Below are positions 51,352-60,017 of a DNA stretch of 64,000 bases, piece after piece. Below the pieces are notes generated by a model, which was given only the letters and a program-made list of their open reading frames with translations, ran no database searches and had not been told where the DNA came from. How positions within the stretch are numbered: the stretch's first letter is position 1; each line of letters opens with the position of its first letter. Source of the DNA: Alloprevotella rava (GTDB lineage Bacteria > Bacteroidota > Bacteroidia > Bacteroidales > Bacteroidaceae); contig NZ_JACICA010000009.1 in the NCBI RefSeq assembly GCF_014195585.1, forward strand, positions 1 to 64,000. The letters run 5' to 3'. Both the position numbers and the translations under genes were made by a program.

Positions 51352-51375
51352 GACTTCCTTAAACCGAATTGTGGT
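51352..51375 (+). repeat. Solo IS982 right end
   Basis: CCTTAAACCGAATTGTGGT closely matches the right end of the IS982 copy at 39414 (TTCTTAAACCGAATTGGGGT). Only 20 bp separate it from the left end at 51332, and there is no IS body between. It is a relic of another insertion or of the end lost from the 50887-51332 copy. Confidence 0.6.
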
Positions 51376-51472
51376 TATAAAATAGCGTTAGATTGAGAAA
51401 CACGTTTGTCAATAAATAAAACAATACAAAAGTTTCACAATAACAAATATGCTGCATTGCAAAAGTTATCAC

Positions 51473-51480
51473 TAACTTTG
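51473..51480 (+). promoter_or_regulatory. -7 promoter box for the DUF3078 gene
   Basis: TAACTTTG fits TAnnTTTG exactly and lies 20-28 bp upstream of the two candidate start codons at 51500 and 51509. A -33 element at the correct distance is not clear. Confidence 0.5.
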
Positions 51481-51499
51481 CAAAGAATGCATGTAAGAT

Positions 51500-52783
51500 A
51501 TGATAAATATGAATAGATTTATATTCCTTGTCCTCCTTTTTACTTGGGCAACTCTCAATAGTATAGCTCAAACTCCAGCGCGCACGGAGAAACAAAAAAT
51601 TGAACGTCTCGGAAAATTCTATTCTGATTCCTTAAAGCAGCTCAAAACGCTCTATGACAACTGGAAATATGAAAAGGCTGATACATTGGCCAATCCCTAT
51701 TATTTCCGACTATTTGCCAGCCCAACGTTCTACGATAAAGCAGTTCAAGAACTCTTCTCTTTATCCACACCAGAAAAGGACTATCGAGCCATACTGGAAA
51801 GTAGGGCCTTAGCCTCAGTTTATGCCCAATCTCCGTGGCTTATTCAGCACCTAAGCGATGAAATAGAAAGTGCTACACCAAGTTCCTATGAGCAGGTTAT
51901 AAAACCTAGTGTGCAACTTTCTAAACAAGTGGCAGAAAAGACGAACGACGACTTTAATCTTGAGAATTTGGACATAGCAGTACATCGTCCCTCTTTTTGG
52001 ACATTTCGTGCAAACGTTTCATTCCAACTGATGCAGAACCATATCTCCGACAATTGGTATAAAGGCGGAGAAAGTAACCATTCATTCTTAGCAACCTTGA
52101 ACGCACAAGCCAATTTCGATAATAAGCAGAAAATAATATTCAACAATTATCTAGAAATGAAGTTTGGACTTCAGAGCTCAAATTCTGATACCGAACACCG
52201 ATATAAGACAAACACCGACCTTATACGTCTTACAAACGAATTAGGTATCAAAGCTTCGAAACATTGGTACTATTCAGCCATGCTTCAAAGTTGGACACAA
52301 TTCTATCGTAGCTACAAGAAAAATGAGAGAAGAGTTCGCTCTGATTTTATGTCACCCTTTGAAAGTTTATTCACGTTGGGTATGAAATACTCTCTTCGTA
52401 CAAAAAATAATCGCTTTAGTGTGAATGCCAACCTCTCTCCCTTTGCTTGCGACTTCAAGTATGTAAACCGTATGGGATTGGCTCCATCCTTTGGTTTAAA
52501 GTTAGATCATCACACGCGCTTTGATTATGGTTCGAACGTAACTATAACGGCAAAATGGACGCCTTGGAAGAATATCACCTGGGATAGTCGTCTCTTCTAC
52601 TATACGAATTATAAGTACACACAAATAGAATGGGAAAATACGATTTACTTGAGAATCAATCGTTTCCTTTCTACAAAGCTCTTCCTTTATCCGCGCTTCG
52701 ATGATAACGTGCGGAGAAAAGATAGTGAAAGCTATTTCCAATTCAAGGAATTTCTTTCTGTTGGTATAGACTATTCTTTTTAA
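51500..52783 (+). CDS. DUF3078 family outer-membrane beta-barrel protein
   Basis: The protein is 427 residues, or 424 if ATG 51509 is used, and has a signal peptide ending near NSIAQ. The first 150 residues are helical and include the repeated TLYDNWKYEKADTLANPYYF pattern. From about residue 170 it has beta-barrel strands with alternating aromatic residues (SFWTFRANVSFQLMQNHISD, NWYKGGESNHSFLATLNAQA), and it ends in the outer-membrane signature GIDYSF. It fits DUF3078 of Bacteroidetes, with no assigned function. It is the first host gene to the right of the IS cluster and is 98 bp upstream of dnaG. Confidence 0.82.
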   Translation: MINMNRFIFLVLLFTWATLNSIAQTPARTEKQKIERLGKFYSDSLKQLKTLYDNWKYEKADTLANPYYFRLFASPTFYDKAVQELFSLSTPEKDYRAILESRALASVYAQSPWLIQHLSDEIESATPSSYEQVIKPSVQLSKQVAEKTNDDFNLENLDIAVHRPSFWTFRANVSFQLMQNHISDNWYKGGESNHSFLATLNAQANFDNKQKIIFNNYLEMKFGLQSSNSDTEHRYKTNTDLIRLTNELGIKASKHWYYSAMLQSWTQFYRSYKKNERRVRSDFMSPFESLFTLGMKYSLRTKNNRFSVNANLSPFACDFKYVNRMGLAPSFGLKLDHHTRFDYGSNVTITAKWTPWKNITWDSRLFYYTNYKYTQIEWENTIYLRINRFLSTKLFLYPRFDDNVRRKDSESYFQFKEFLSVGIDYSF

Positions 52784-52881
52784 CCACAGGCATCACTATA
52801 TCCTCTCCACAGAAAAAGTGTAAAACTTTGAATTAGCATTTTGTATCTCTCATCCACTCCTGTCTACACAAGGCACTTATT

Positions 52882-54819
52882 ATGATTGATCACAGCACAA
52901 TACAGAAAGTTCTTGACGCCACCGACATAGTTGACGTTGTGAAAGAATTTGTGACACTCCATAAAACTGGAGTAAACTACAAAGGCCTTTGCCCTTTTCA
53001 CAATGAAAAGACACCTTCATTCGTAGTCTCTCCTGCAAAACAAATCTGTAAATGTTATGGCTGTGGCAAAGGAGGGAATGCGCTACATTTCGTGATGGAA
53101 ATGGAACAGCTCACCTATCCCGAAGCTATCAAATGGTTGGGAAAGAAGTACGGTATAGAGATCCGTGAAAAAGAGATGACAGATAAGGACCGCCAAGCAC
53201 AGACTGAGCGGGAAAGTCTTTTTATTCTTAATGAATGGGCACGCAACTATTTTGAAAAGAATCTACATGAATCAGCCGATGGTCTTGCCATCGGATTGGC
53301 TTATTTCCGGCAGCGCGGTCTTCGTGATGATATTATTCGTAAGTTCCATTTAGGCTATTCGCTTGTGGATAGGAATGCCATTGCTCAAGCAGCGATCGCA
53401 AAAGGTTTTAACCCAGAATTACTCATCAAAACGGGACTTTGTTTTAAAACAGAAGACAACAAACTCTTAGACAGATATCATGGACGTGTTATTTATCCAG
53501 TCCACAGCGTTTCGGGAAAAGTTGTTGCCTTCGGTGGACGTATTCTCACACAGAATAAGAACGTAGGAAAATATGTTAACTCACCAGAGTCGGAGATTTA
53601 TAGCAAATCCCATGAACTCTACGGACTTTATGAAGCTAAGCGAGCTATTGTTCAAGAAAATAGTTGTTTTCTTGTAGAGGGCTATATGGATGTTATCTCC
53701 ATGCACCAAAGCGGTGTCGAGAACGTTGTTTCCTCTAGTGGAACTTCACTCACTGAGGGACAAATCCGTTTGCTTCACCGCTTCACTAATAATATCACAG
53801 TTCTCTACGATGGTGACAATGCCGGTATTCATGCAAGTTTGCGAGGCATTGATATGCTTCTCTCTGAAGGATTGAACATAAAAGTTCTTCTTCTTCCAGA
53901 AGGAGAGGATCCGGATAGTTTCGCACAAAAATATGGCGCATCCAAATTTCAGGAATATATAAAGGAAAATCAGGTAGATTTCATCCGCTTTAAGACGGAT
54001 CTACTGATGAAGGATAGTGATAACGATCCAATACAGCGAGCAAACTTTATCTCTGACATTATCAGCAGTATCAGTCTTATTCCTGAAGGTGTTATCCGCC
54101 AGATGTATTCGAGAGAGTGCGCGCAGATGATGCAAGTCAGCGAAGAGATGATTCTGTCTGAAGTGGCCAAGATTCGTAGAGGTGTCACAACACAGACATA
54201 TCAAAAAGATGAACGCCAACGCAAGCAGGAACTTCAAGAGCAAGAGAAACAGCGCAAAGAAGGTTTGCAAATAGAATCGCACAATAAAGTAGCTCAAATG
54301 GAACGGCTGCTCATCAGAGATATTATTAGGTATGGTGAACAACTTCTTTTTGAAGCTGAAGGCGTTCAGTATACCGTGACGAGCTACATCTGCGACGATT
54401 TGAAGAACGATGGTTTGAAGTTGCAAAACAAACTTTATCAGTACATTCTTTCAGAAGCAGAACTCCATGTTTCTGATGAAAATTGGCGTTCGCTTCCTTT
54501 CTTCCTCAAAAACCCAAAAGGCTCCATAAGTATGCTTGCAGCAGAACTTTCAACAGATAAGAACGAACTCTGCACTAATAACCGCGTACAATATGGAGAC
54601 GATACTGACCATCTTGCTAATCGTATCCCACAGCTCCTCAACGATTACAAGATGGCACTTATAGAGGCGGAGCTTGAAACTGCACGCCAAGAGTTGGCTG
54701 AAATATACAAGAGCGGTGACCTCCCAAAGGTGCTGGAATATATGAGAAAAATTAAAGAACTGGATGAGCTTCATAGAGCTATAGGAGAAGCTACACAGCG
54801 CATTATTACACTAAAATAA
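52882..54819 (+). CDS. dnaG: DNA primase DnaG
   Basis: DnaG makes RNA primers for chromosomal replication. The 645-residue protein starts with the zinc domain (Cys37, His40, Cys58, Cys61 in CPFHNEKT and CKCYGCGKGG). The catalytic Toprim region has FLVEGYMDVISMHQSG and VLYDGDNAGIHASLRG. A helical linker rich in Gln and Glu (QKDERQRKQELQEQEKQRK) leads to the C-terminal helicase-binding domain. Length is normal for Bacteroidetes. It should be distinguished from the element-borne primase-like gene at 35020. Confidence 0.96.
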   Translation: MIDHSTIQKVLDATDIVDVVKEFVTLHKTGVNYKGLCPFHNEKTPSFVVSPAKQICKCYGCGKGGNALHFVMEMEQLTYPEAIKWLGKKYGIEIREKEMTDKDRQAQTERESLFILNEWARNYFEKNLHESADGLAIGLAYFRQRGLRDDIIRKFHLGYSLVDRNAIAQAAIAKGFNPELLIKTGLCFKTEDNKLLDRYHGRVIYPVHSVSGKVVAFGGRILTQNKNVGKYVNSPESEIYSKSHELYGLYEAKRAIVQENSCFLVEGYMDVISMHQSGVENVVSSSGTSLTEGQIRLLHRFTNNITVLYDGDNAGIHASLRGIDMLLSEGLNIKVLLLPEGEDPDSFAQKYGASKFQEYIKENQVDFIRFKTDLLMKDSDNDPIQRANFISDIISSISLIPEGVIRQMYSRECAQMMQVSEEMILSEVAKIRRGVTTQTYQKDERQRKQELQEQEKQRKEGLQIESHNKVAQMERLLIRDIIRYGEQLLFEAEGVQYTVTSYICDDLKNDGLKLQNKLYQYILSEAELHVSDENWRSLPFFLKNPKGSISMLAAELSTDKNELCTNNRVQYGDDTDHLANRIPQLLNDYKMALIEAELETARQELAEIYKSGDLPKVLEYMRKIKELDELHRAIGEATQRIITLK

Positions 54820-54821
54820 AA

Positions 54822-54846
54822 GAGCAATAAACAGTTGTTATTGCTC
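54822..54846 (-). terminator. Hairpin terminator between dnaG and the porin gene
   Basis: GAGCAATAA and TTATTGCTC form a 9-bp stem. On the minus strand the stem is followed by TTTTATTTT, so it ends the porin transcript. It may also serve dnaG on the other strand, where the T tract is weaker. Confidence 0.65.
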
Positions 54847-54921
54847 CTCAAGGATAATTTATAAAAGAACAGAGCAGCCTTACTCCAAAAGAGAATAAAG
54901 CTGATCTGTTTTATTACAGAC

Positions 54922-56130
54922 TTAGAAACGGGCATAAACTTGCAGTTCGACCGTATTATAATACTTGTCTTGAATAGTACGATTATTTGTCAGATAATAA
55001 TTGAGCTGGAGCATAAAGTTCTTTGCCAATCGGCAATTAGCCGCAAGGCCATAATTAGCAACAAGATTATTCCATTGCTTTGCTTCTCTATAGCAGTCCC
55101 AACGACCATAAAGTTTGAGATTCTTAGTAATAGGTGCACCAACAGTAGCATACCAAGAATCGGCACGTTCGGAACTCAGACTATTAGTTATTACACCGCC
55201 AACAGAATGTCCGTATTCGCCACGTACAATCCAATTATTTTCATAGTCTAGCCCTGCAGACCAACGTATACGCCTCACACTTTTCAGACTAAAAGGGTCA
55301 GTTGATTTGTAATTCTCATTGGTATATTTACCACTCCAACCAAACCATCCAAAGCGCAGGTTCTTGCAGGGATTTACCCAAAGTCCTCCAATAATATCTT
55401 TGAAATTATCTCTATCAGAATGGTTAATTCCTTGTCCATTAAAAAGCCCCACTTGATAATGCAGCCAATGATGACCGTCTTTTGCCGCCAACAAATCACC
55501 TTGTATCTGCAAACCCACATCACGACCGCCCGACTTATGTGCACCATTGCGATCAGCAGAGATTCCAGCCAACTTATTAGATAACTGTGAGAATGCCCCC
55601 CACCCTATTTCCCATGGGCTCATCGAATTCTCAAAGGTAAATCCACGCTTGAACTGGCCTAGCTTCACTCGTAGCTCTTTCCAATACTGCCACTCAACAA
55701 AAGCATCAAGCACACGCGGCCCATTGTCCTGTTTAGGCTGTCCGCTCGCCTCCAACTGTATGCAGTAGAAGAAATCCTTAAAGGCATATCCATTCATATA
55801 GAGACGAATGAGACGCAAGTCAAAATTAGAGTGCGTCTTGTCGGCTTGATCCGTCACAGTGGCTTTACCCACAACGTAACCTCCAAACTTAAAGCTTGGA
55901 TCGAACGCAGCCATAAACTTTGATTTGCTCTCAGAAGCTGAAGCTTTAGTACCCAATGTGAATATTTTTTTCACTTCGCTAAGGTTATGTCTCGCCGCAC
56001 TAGAATGCAACATACTATCTGCTGAAACAGATATGGGTATATTGGATACGGGGATGTCTGTTGCAGTAGCATTTACTACAGTAACGAACAGCACCATACC
56101 ACAAAAAGTGGTTGAGAGTAGTTTGCTCAT
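54922..56130 (-). CDS. OprO/OprP family porin
   Basis: The 402-residue protein has a signal peptide (MSKLLSTTFCGMVLFVTVVN region) and an outer-membrane porin domain of the phosphate-selective OprO/OprP type. Typical segments are FKFGGYVVGKATVTDQADK, DAFVEWQYWKELRVKLGQF, PWEIGWGAFSQLSNKLAGI and the C-terminal VELQVYARF ending in Phe. Bacteroidetes members rarely keep the phosphate-binding arginine ladder, so the substrate is uncertain. It stands alone on the minus strand between dnaG and the PCMD gene. A Pit phosphate permease lies 5 kb away, but no operon links them. Confidence 0.82.
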   Translation of the reverse strand: MSKLLSTTFCGMVLFVTVVNATATDIPVSNIPISVSADSMLHSSAARHNLSEVKKIFTLGTKASASESKSKFMAAFDPSFKFGGYVVGKATVTDQADKTHSNFDLRLIRLYMNGYAFKDFFYCIQLEASGQPKQDNGPRVLDAFVEWQYWKELRVKLGQFKRGFTFENSMSPWEIGWGAFSQLSNKLAGISADRNGAHKSGGRDVGLQIQGDLLAAKDGHHWLHYQVGLFNGQGINHSDRDNFKDIIGGLWVNPCKNLRFGWFGWSGKYTNENYKSTDPFSLKSVRRIRWSAGLDYENNWIVRGEYGHSVGGVITNSLSSERADSWYATVGAPITKNLKLYGRWDCYREAKQWNNLVANYGLAANCRLAKNFMLQLNYYLTNNRTIQDKYYNTVELQVYARF

Positions 56131-56366
56131 GATTTTTTTATTTGATTTACATTACGCTCACAAAATTAAGAATGTTTTTAGAGAAGTAAACAGGTTTTGA
56201 GTTTTTCTAATACTGATTCTATCAAATCTTTAAATCCATACTAGAACAATGGTTGTTACAAAAAAACACATGAATTGGCTGATATAGAAGTCTACAACTG
56301 GAAAAAGAAGTAGAACTCATAATATGCAGATTATTCACTTAGTAAAAGGTTTTAGAATGTGTTTGC

Positions 56367-56397
56367 TTTGTGCTCCCACGCTTTTCCCGTAACTTTG
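56367..56397 (+). promoter_or_regulatory. Well-formed Bacteroidetes promoter for the PCMD gene
   Basis: TTTG at 56367-56370 and TAACTTTG at 56390-56397 are 19 bp apart, matching the -33/-7 consensus exactly. ATG 56428 follows 30 bp later. The bases from 56131 to 56366 hold no gene that I can support. Confidence 0.75.
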
Positions 56398-56427
56398 CAA
56401 AACTTCAAGAAAGATACAAAATTAGAT

Positions 56428-57426
56428 ATGACTATTAGACTTTCACTCGCAACTTTAGCTCTTTTCACAGGAGTAACCGCTCAGGCTCTTCCGCTGCGCA
56501 CAGAATTCTTGCGTGAAAACGAGTTTGTACAGGACAACAAAGATAATGTCCAGTATATCAATTTCGGCAACTTCGACCAATGGATCACTCGCAATATTGA
56601 AGAAAGTGGTATTATTGGAGGAGAAACAAAACAGGTTTATGCCATTGGTCCAACATCTGTGATTAATGGCCGCACGCCATACTTAGGCACTGGTGGTTCT
56701 CCTTGGGCTACATCAAATGTTATGGCACATGTCAGCGGTATCTATAAGACAAATGTTAGTGTGTTTAAGCAAGTCCGCCCAGGGCATGGTTATTGCGCAA
56801 AACTCTATACTCATCTGGAGCAAGTAAAGGTTTTAGGCATTGTAAACATTAAAGTCTTAGCTGCAGGAAGTATTTACTTAGGACAAATGATGGAACCTAT
56901 TACCAGTTCATCTAATCCTATGAAATATTTGAATTGTGGTGTTAAATTCTCTCGCAAGCCAAAAGCGATTATGTTTGATTATGCTACTAAATTGATCCTT
57001 GGTGATCGTATTCGCCAAACGGGTTTTGGCGGCGCCAAGAGTGTTGCTGGTCGAGACTTGGCAGATTGTGTTGTTTATTTACAAAAGCGTTGGGAAGATG
57101 CAAAAGGAAATGTCTATGCCAAGCGTATCGGCACGATGATCCACTACTTCACTCAGACAACAAGCTGGATGAACAACCAAGAGTTTACTATCAATTATGG
57201 CAATATCACGACACAACCATTCTACAAGAGCTACATGGGGCTGACGTCTCAATTTTACATGAAGAATTCCAAGGGTAAGATGGTGCCAATCAAGGAGATT
57301 GAATGGGGAACAGCAGATGATACTCCTACTCACCTTATTATAAAATTTGACTCAAGTAATGGTGGTGCCTATACAGGTACAGTTGGTAACACTCTTTGGA
57401 TTGATAATGTGCGCTTAGTCTACTAA
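56428..57426 (+). CDS. PCMD-domain secreted protein (putative carbohydrate metabolism)
   Basis: The 332-residue protein has a signal peptide (MTIRLSLATLALFTGVTAQA) and a beta-rich PCMD-type domain: QYINFGNFDQWITRNIEESG, GVKFSRKPKAIMFDYATKLI and the C-terminal GGAYTGTVGNTLWIDNVRLV. These are usual for the putative carbohydrate-metabolism domain of Bacteroidetes outer-surface proteins. The enzyme activity is not shown. ATG 56428 is chosen because the promoter ends at 56397 and the signal peptide starts there; an in-frame codon at 56359 is upstream of the promoter. A terminator follows the gene. Confidence 0.75.
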   Translation: MTIRLSLATLALFTGVTAQALPLRTEFLRENEFVQDNKDNVQYINFGNFDQWITRNIEESGIIGGETKQVYAIGPTSVINGRTPYLGTGGSPWATSNVMAHVSGIYKTNVSVFKQVRPGHGYCAKLYTHLEQVKVLGIVNIKVLAAGSIYLGQMMEPITSSSNPMKYLNCGVKFSRKPKAIMFDYATKLILGDRIRQTGFGGAKSVAGRDLADCVVYLQKRWEDAKGNVYAKRIGTMIHYFTQTTSWMNNQEFTINYGNITTQPFYKSYMGLTSQFYMKNSKGKMVPIKEIEWGTADDTPTHLIIKFDSSNGGAYTGTVGNTLWIDNVRLVY

Positions 57427-57452
57427 TTCTTTTAATTACACCAATAAAGGAT

Positions 57453-57510
57453 AAGAGGGAGATACTCTCAAACTAAAATATAGCTTTGAGAATTTCTCCC
57501 TCTTTCTTTT
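57453..57510 (+). terminator. Long hairpin terminator after the PCMD gene
   Basis: AAGAGGGAGA pairs with TCTCCCTCTT, and TCTCAAA with TTTGAGA inside it; TTTCTTTT follows. The arrangement is a strong intrinsic terminator. No gene is supported between 57511 and 57706. Confidence 0.75.
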
Positions 57511-57706
57511 ACCTCTTAAAGCAAGAAGGCTATGCTTTAAAGAAGCATAAAACTAATTATAGACCTTACAATTGATCTTAAAATACAATAAGGATTATTC
57601 AATTACTATAAGTATGCTTCTATTCAGAAATAGTTTGAATAAAAGATAGAGGGTTATAGAAATCTATAAAATCTTACACATAGAGTTTTATAAGTATACT
57701 CAAAAC

Positions 57707-58180
57707 TTAGGGAAGAACATTGAAAGATTTCGTGGCTGTTATCTGATAAAGCAAAGGTGAACTAGTACAATATACAGAGCCATTACTCGGAAAATCCAAC
57801 TTATACCCCTTTATAACCTCATTCCCAGACACATTATATTTACCAACAAATGTCACAGAAATTGAACCTGCAGCAGTTACAGTAACAGTATCCGTTGGCA
57901 CAGATGTATTTTTATCATAAACAGTTCCTTGCATATATTTCTGATTACGAACACCTGCTGAAGGGTTAAAAGACCAAGAGTAAGTAGTGTTATTCAACAA
58001 TTTTCCCTTGCTGGTCTCTACTAAAGAAATTACCACGCGATCACCCACATGAATGGCCCCCGTACCAGATAGTTTTTTTACAGAAATATCGGAAAAACGC
58101 GGAGGTTCTGACCGATAAGTATCTTGGGAGCAACTGCCTAAAAAAGCGACAGCTGTAAAAAAAGTAAGTAATTTATACAT
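57707..58180 (-). CDS. Hypothetical lipoprotein with an Ig-like fold
   Basis: The 157-residue protein has a lipoprotein signal ending at the lipobox FLGSC (residues 13-17). The mature part is a beta-rich single domain with TYSWSFNPSAGVRNQKYMQG, DTVTVTAAGSISVTFVGKYN and a C-terminal strand block. This resembles bacterial Ig-like or PKD-type domains. No enzyme motif is seen and I do not recognise a named family. It is the last of the minus-strand run that begins at 60837, but a 41-bp gap separates it from the YrdC/Sua5 gene. Confidence 0.65.
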   Translation of the reverse strand: MYKLLTFFTAVAFLGSCSQDTYRSEPPRFSDISVKKLSGTGAIHVGDRVVISLVETSKGKLLNNTTYSWSFNPSAGVRNQKYMQGTVYDKNTSVPTDTVTVTAAGSISVTFVGKYNVSGNEVIKGYKLDFPSNGSVYCTSSPLLYQITATKSFNVLP

Positions 58181-58221
58181 ATCGTTTTATTCTTCTAGTG
58201 TTTATTGTACAATAAGTTTTT

Positions 58222-58830
58222 TTATTTTAAGAGACCAATACCTTGCCGCAAAATCTTTGGTTCTTCGTCTAAACAATCAACAATGGTACTTTCAGTATCC
58301 ACTCCTTCTCCTCCATTAACAACTAAGTCTACATCCGCCCCAAAATGTTCTTCAATGAGTTCTGGATTAGTAGCATACTCTCTATCTAGATCCTCTACCG
58401 GTAGTGATGCTGTTAATAAAGGAACTTCTAGCATTTCAACTAGCTGATTAGTAATGGGGTTGTCGGGCATACGTATTCCTACCTCATTTTGACGACGTGC
58501 GCGAAAAATCTTTGGTAGCCGACTCGTTCCTGGTAGAATAAAAGTAAAAGGTCCAGGAAGATTCCGCTTCATTAACTTAAATACTGGCGTAGATATATGA
58601 GCATATTCGCTAATGTTACTCATGTCGTAACAAATAATGCTTAACGGATGAGAGCGCAAGTCTATGTTACGAATCCGACAAATACGCTCTACAGCACGTT
58701 CCTTAAGAGCATTACAGCCCAAAGCATAAGTTGTATCTGTAGGATATATGATAACTCCACCATCATTGAGAACATCAATGATTTTCTGAAGGCGTGAGAT
58801 ATCATTATGAGAGGAATATAAGCGTAGCAT
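58222..58830 (-). CDS. Threonylcarbamoyl-AMP synthase (YrdC/Sua5 family)
   Basis: This 202-residue enzyme makes threonylcarbamoyl-AMP from threonine, bicarbonate and ATP for the t6A modification of tRNA. The family motif begins GGVIIYPTDTTYALGCNALK and continues with the KR-type loop VERICRIRNIDLRSHPLSII. Later blocks are LPGPFTFILPGTSRLP and the GIRMPDNPITNQLV segment. The start is ATG 58830, which overlaps the maf stop (TGATG), so the two are translationally coupled. An in-frame upstream ATG at 58851 lies inside maf and is unlikely. Confidence 0.88.
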   Translation of the reverse strand: MLRLYSSHNDISRLQKIIDVLNDGGVIIYPTDTTYALGCNALKERAVERICRIRNIDLRSHPLSIICYDMSNISEYAHISTPVFKLMKRNLPGPFTFILPGTSRLPKIFRARRQNEVGIRMPDNPITNQLVEMLEVPLLTASLPVEDLDREYATNPELIEEHFGADVDLVVNGGEGVDTESTIVDCLDEEPKILRQGIGLLK

Positions 58831-59411
58831 CAGAATGTTTTCAAACAACAATAAAGGCGCTGCATTGGCAAGCCCATCACATTATAATAGCTACCTTCCA
58901 AACTAGAAACAGCAACCAAACCAATCCAGTCTTGAATACCATAGGCTCCAGCTTTGTCAAGCGGAAGATATTTTTCTACATAAAAGTCTATTTCATCCTC
59001 AGAAAGTTCGGCAAAAATCACTTTTGAAGTGGTTACAAAATTCTCCAACCTATCTTTTGTAAATACACAAACTCCCGTAGAAACCTCGTGTACCTGACCA
59101 GACAATTTACGCAACATATCCTTTGCATTCTCAACACTATGCGGCTTTCCCAGTTCTTCGCCATTGAGAGTAACAAGTGTGTCAGCAGTTATAATGAGTT
59201 CGGTGGGAAGCATCGACTCACGATAGTCATCAGCCTTTTTACGAGCGATAAATTTTGCTATCTCTTCACCTTTTAACTCTGCAGGATAGGACTCATCTAT
59301 ACCTAAAAGAGTGCGCACCTTAAAGTCTATTCCTAAGCGTTGTAAAAGCTCTTTACGACGTGGCGAACTGCTCGCTAAGATTACGTCGAATTTACTAAGA
59401 TTATCAAGCAT
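58830..59411 (-). CDS. maf: Maf family nucleoside triphosphate pyrophosphatase
   Basis: Maf proteins hydrolyse non-canonical nucleoside triphosphates to monophosphates. The 193-residue protein has the signature ILASSSPRRKELLQRLGIDF at 11-30, the conserved block LIITADTLVTLNGEELGKP with the catalytic Asp, and GAYGIQDWIGLVAVSSLEGS near the end. Length is standard. It overlaps the downstream YrdC/Sua5 gene and is preceded at 75 bp by the KdsC-like phosphatase gene on the same strand. Confidence 0.93.
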   Translation of the reverse strand: MLDNLSKFDVILASSSPRRKELLQRLGIDFKVRTLLGIDESYPAELKGEEIAKFIARKKADDYRESMLPTELIITADTLVTLNGEELGKPHSVENAKDMLRKLSGQVHEVSTGVCVFTKDRLENFVTTSKVIFAELSEDEIDFYVEKYLPLDKAGAYGIQDWIGLVAVSSLEGSYYNVMGLPMQRLYCCLKTF

Positions 59412-59486
59412 TTTTTCGAACTATTTTATTCAGTGCATTCGTAAAAAGTAGAACGCTGAATGATTCTAACAAATGAAAAAAGAAAA

Positions 59487-60017
59487 TTACCAACCAAACG
59501 CAACTTTATCATTAAGGCCATTCATCCAAAAACCTTTGGCTCTAAGTACTTGTTCGACAACATCTCGAACACAGCCTTCGCCTCCACAACAACTACTAAT
59601 ATAGCATGAAATCTCTTTGATTTCTACCGCAGCATCATATGGACAAACAGGACATCCGCAAGCTTTCATAACTTCATAATCAGGGATATCATCACCCATA
59701 TAAAGAACTTCTTCCGGCCGAAGGTTTGCAGATTCACACCATTGGTAGAAACAATCTATCTTAACTGAAACTCCATCAAAGATATTTTGCAGACCGAGGC
59801 GTTCATAACGCTGACGCACTAAAGGGCTACGGCCTCCAGTTATAATGGCGACTTGTAGTTCACGTTTCACTGCTAGCTGAAGTGCGTAGCCATCTTTTAT
59901 ATTAGCCGTTCTTATTGGCTGACCATCATTACTAAAAAGATAGACATTGTTTGTACTTAAAACACCGTCAACGTCGAAGGCTAAAGCCCGTATTTTTTTC
60001 AAGTCGTAATCAATCAT
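59487..60017 (-). CDS. KdsC-like HAD phosphatase (KDO 8-phosphate phosphatase)
   Basis: A 176-residue small HAD-superfamily phosphatase without a cap domain. The nucleophile motif is FDVDGVLSTNNVYLF with DVDGVLS at 15-21, motif II is AIITGGRSPLV, and motif III/IV YMGDDIPDYEVMKACG. These match KdsC, which dephosphorylates 3-deoxy-D-manno-octulosonate 8-phosphate in lipopolysaccharide synthesis. The function is likely, but related phosphatases share the pattern. It overlaps the DUF2520 gene by 8 bp. Confidence 0.85.
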   Translation of the reverse strand: MIDYDLKKIRALAFDVDGVLSTNNVYLFSNDGQPIRTANIKDGYALQLAVKRELQVAIITGGRSPLVRQRYERLGLQNIFDGVSVKIDCFYQWCESANLRPEEVLYMGDDIPDYEVMKACGCPVCPYDAAVEIKEISCYISSCCGGEGCVRDVVEQVLRAKGFWMNGLNDKVAFGW

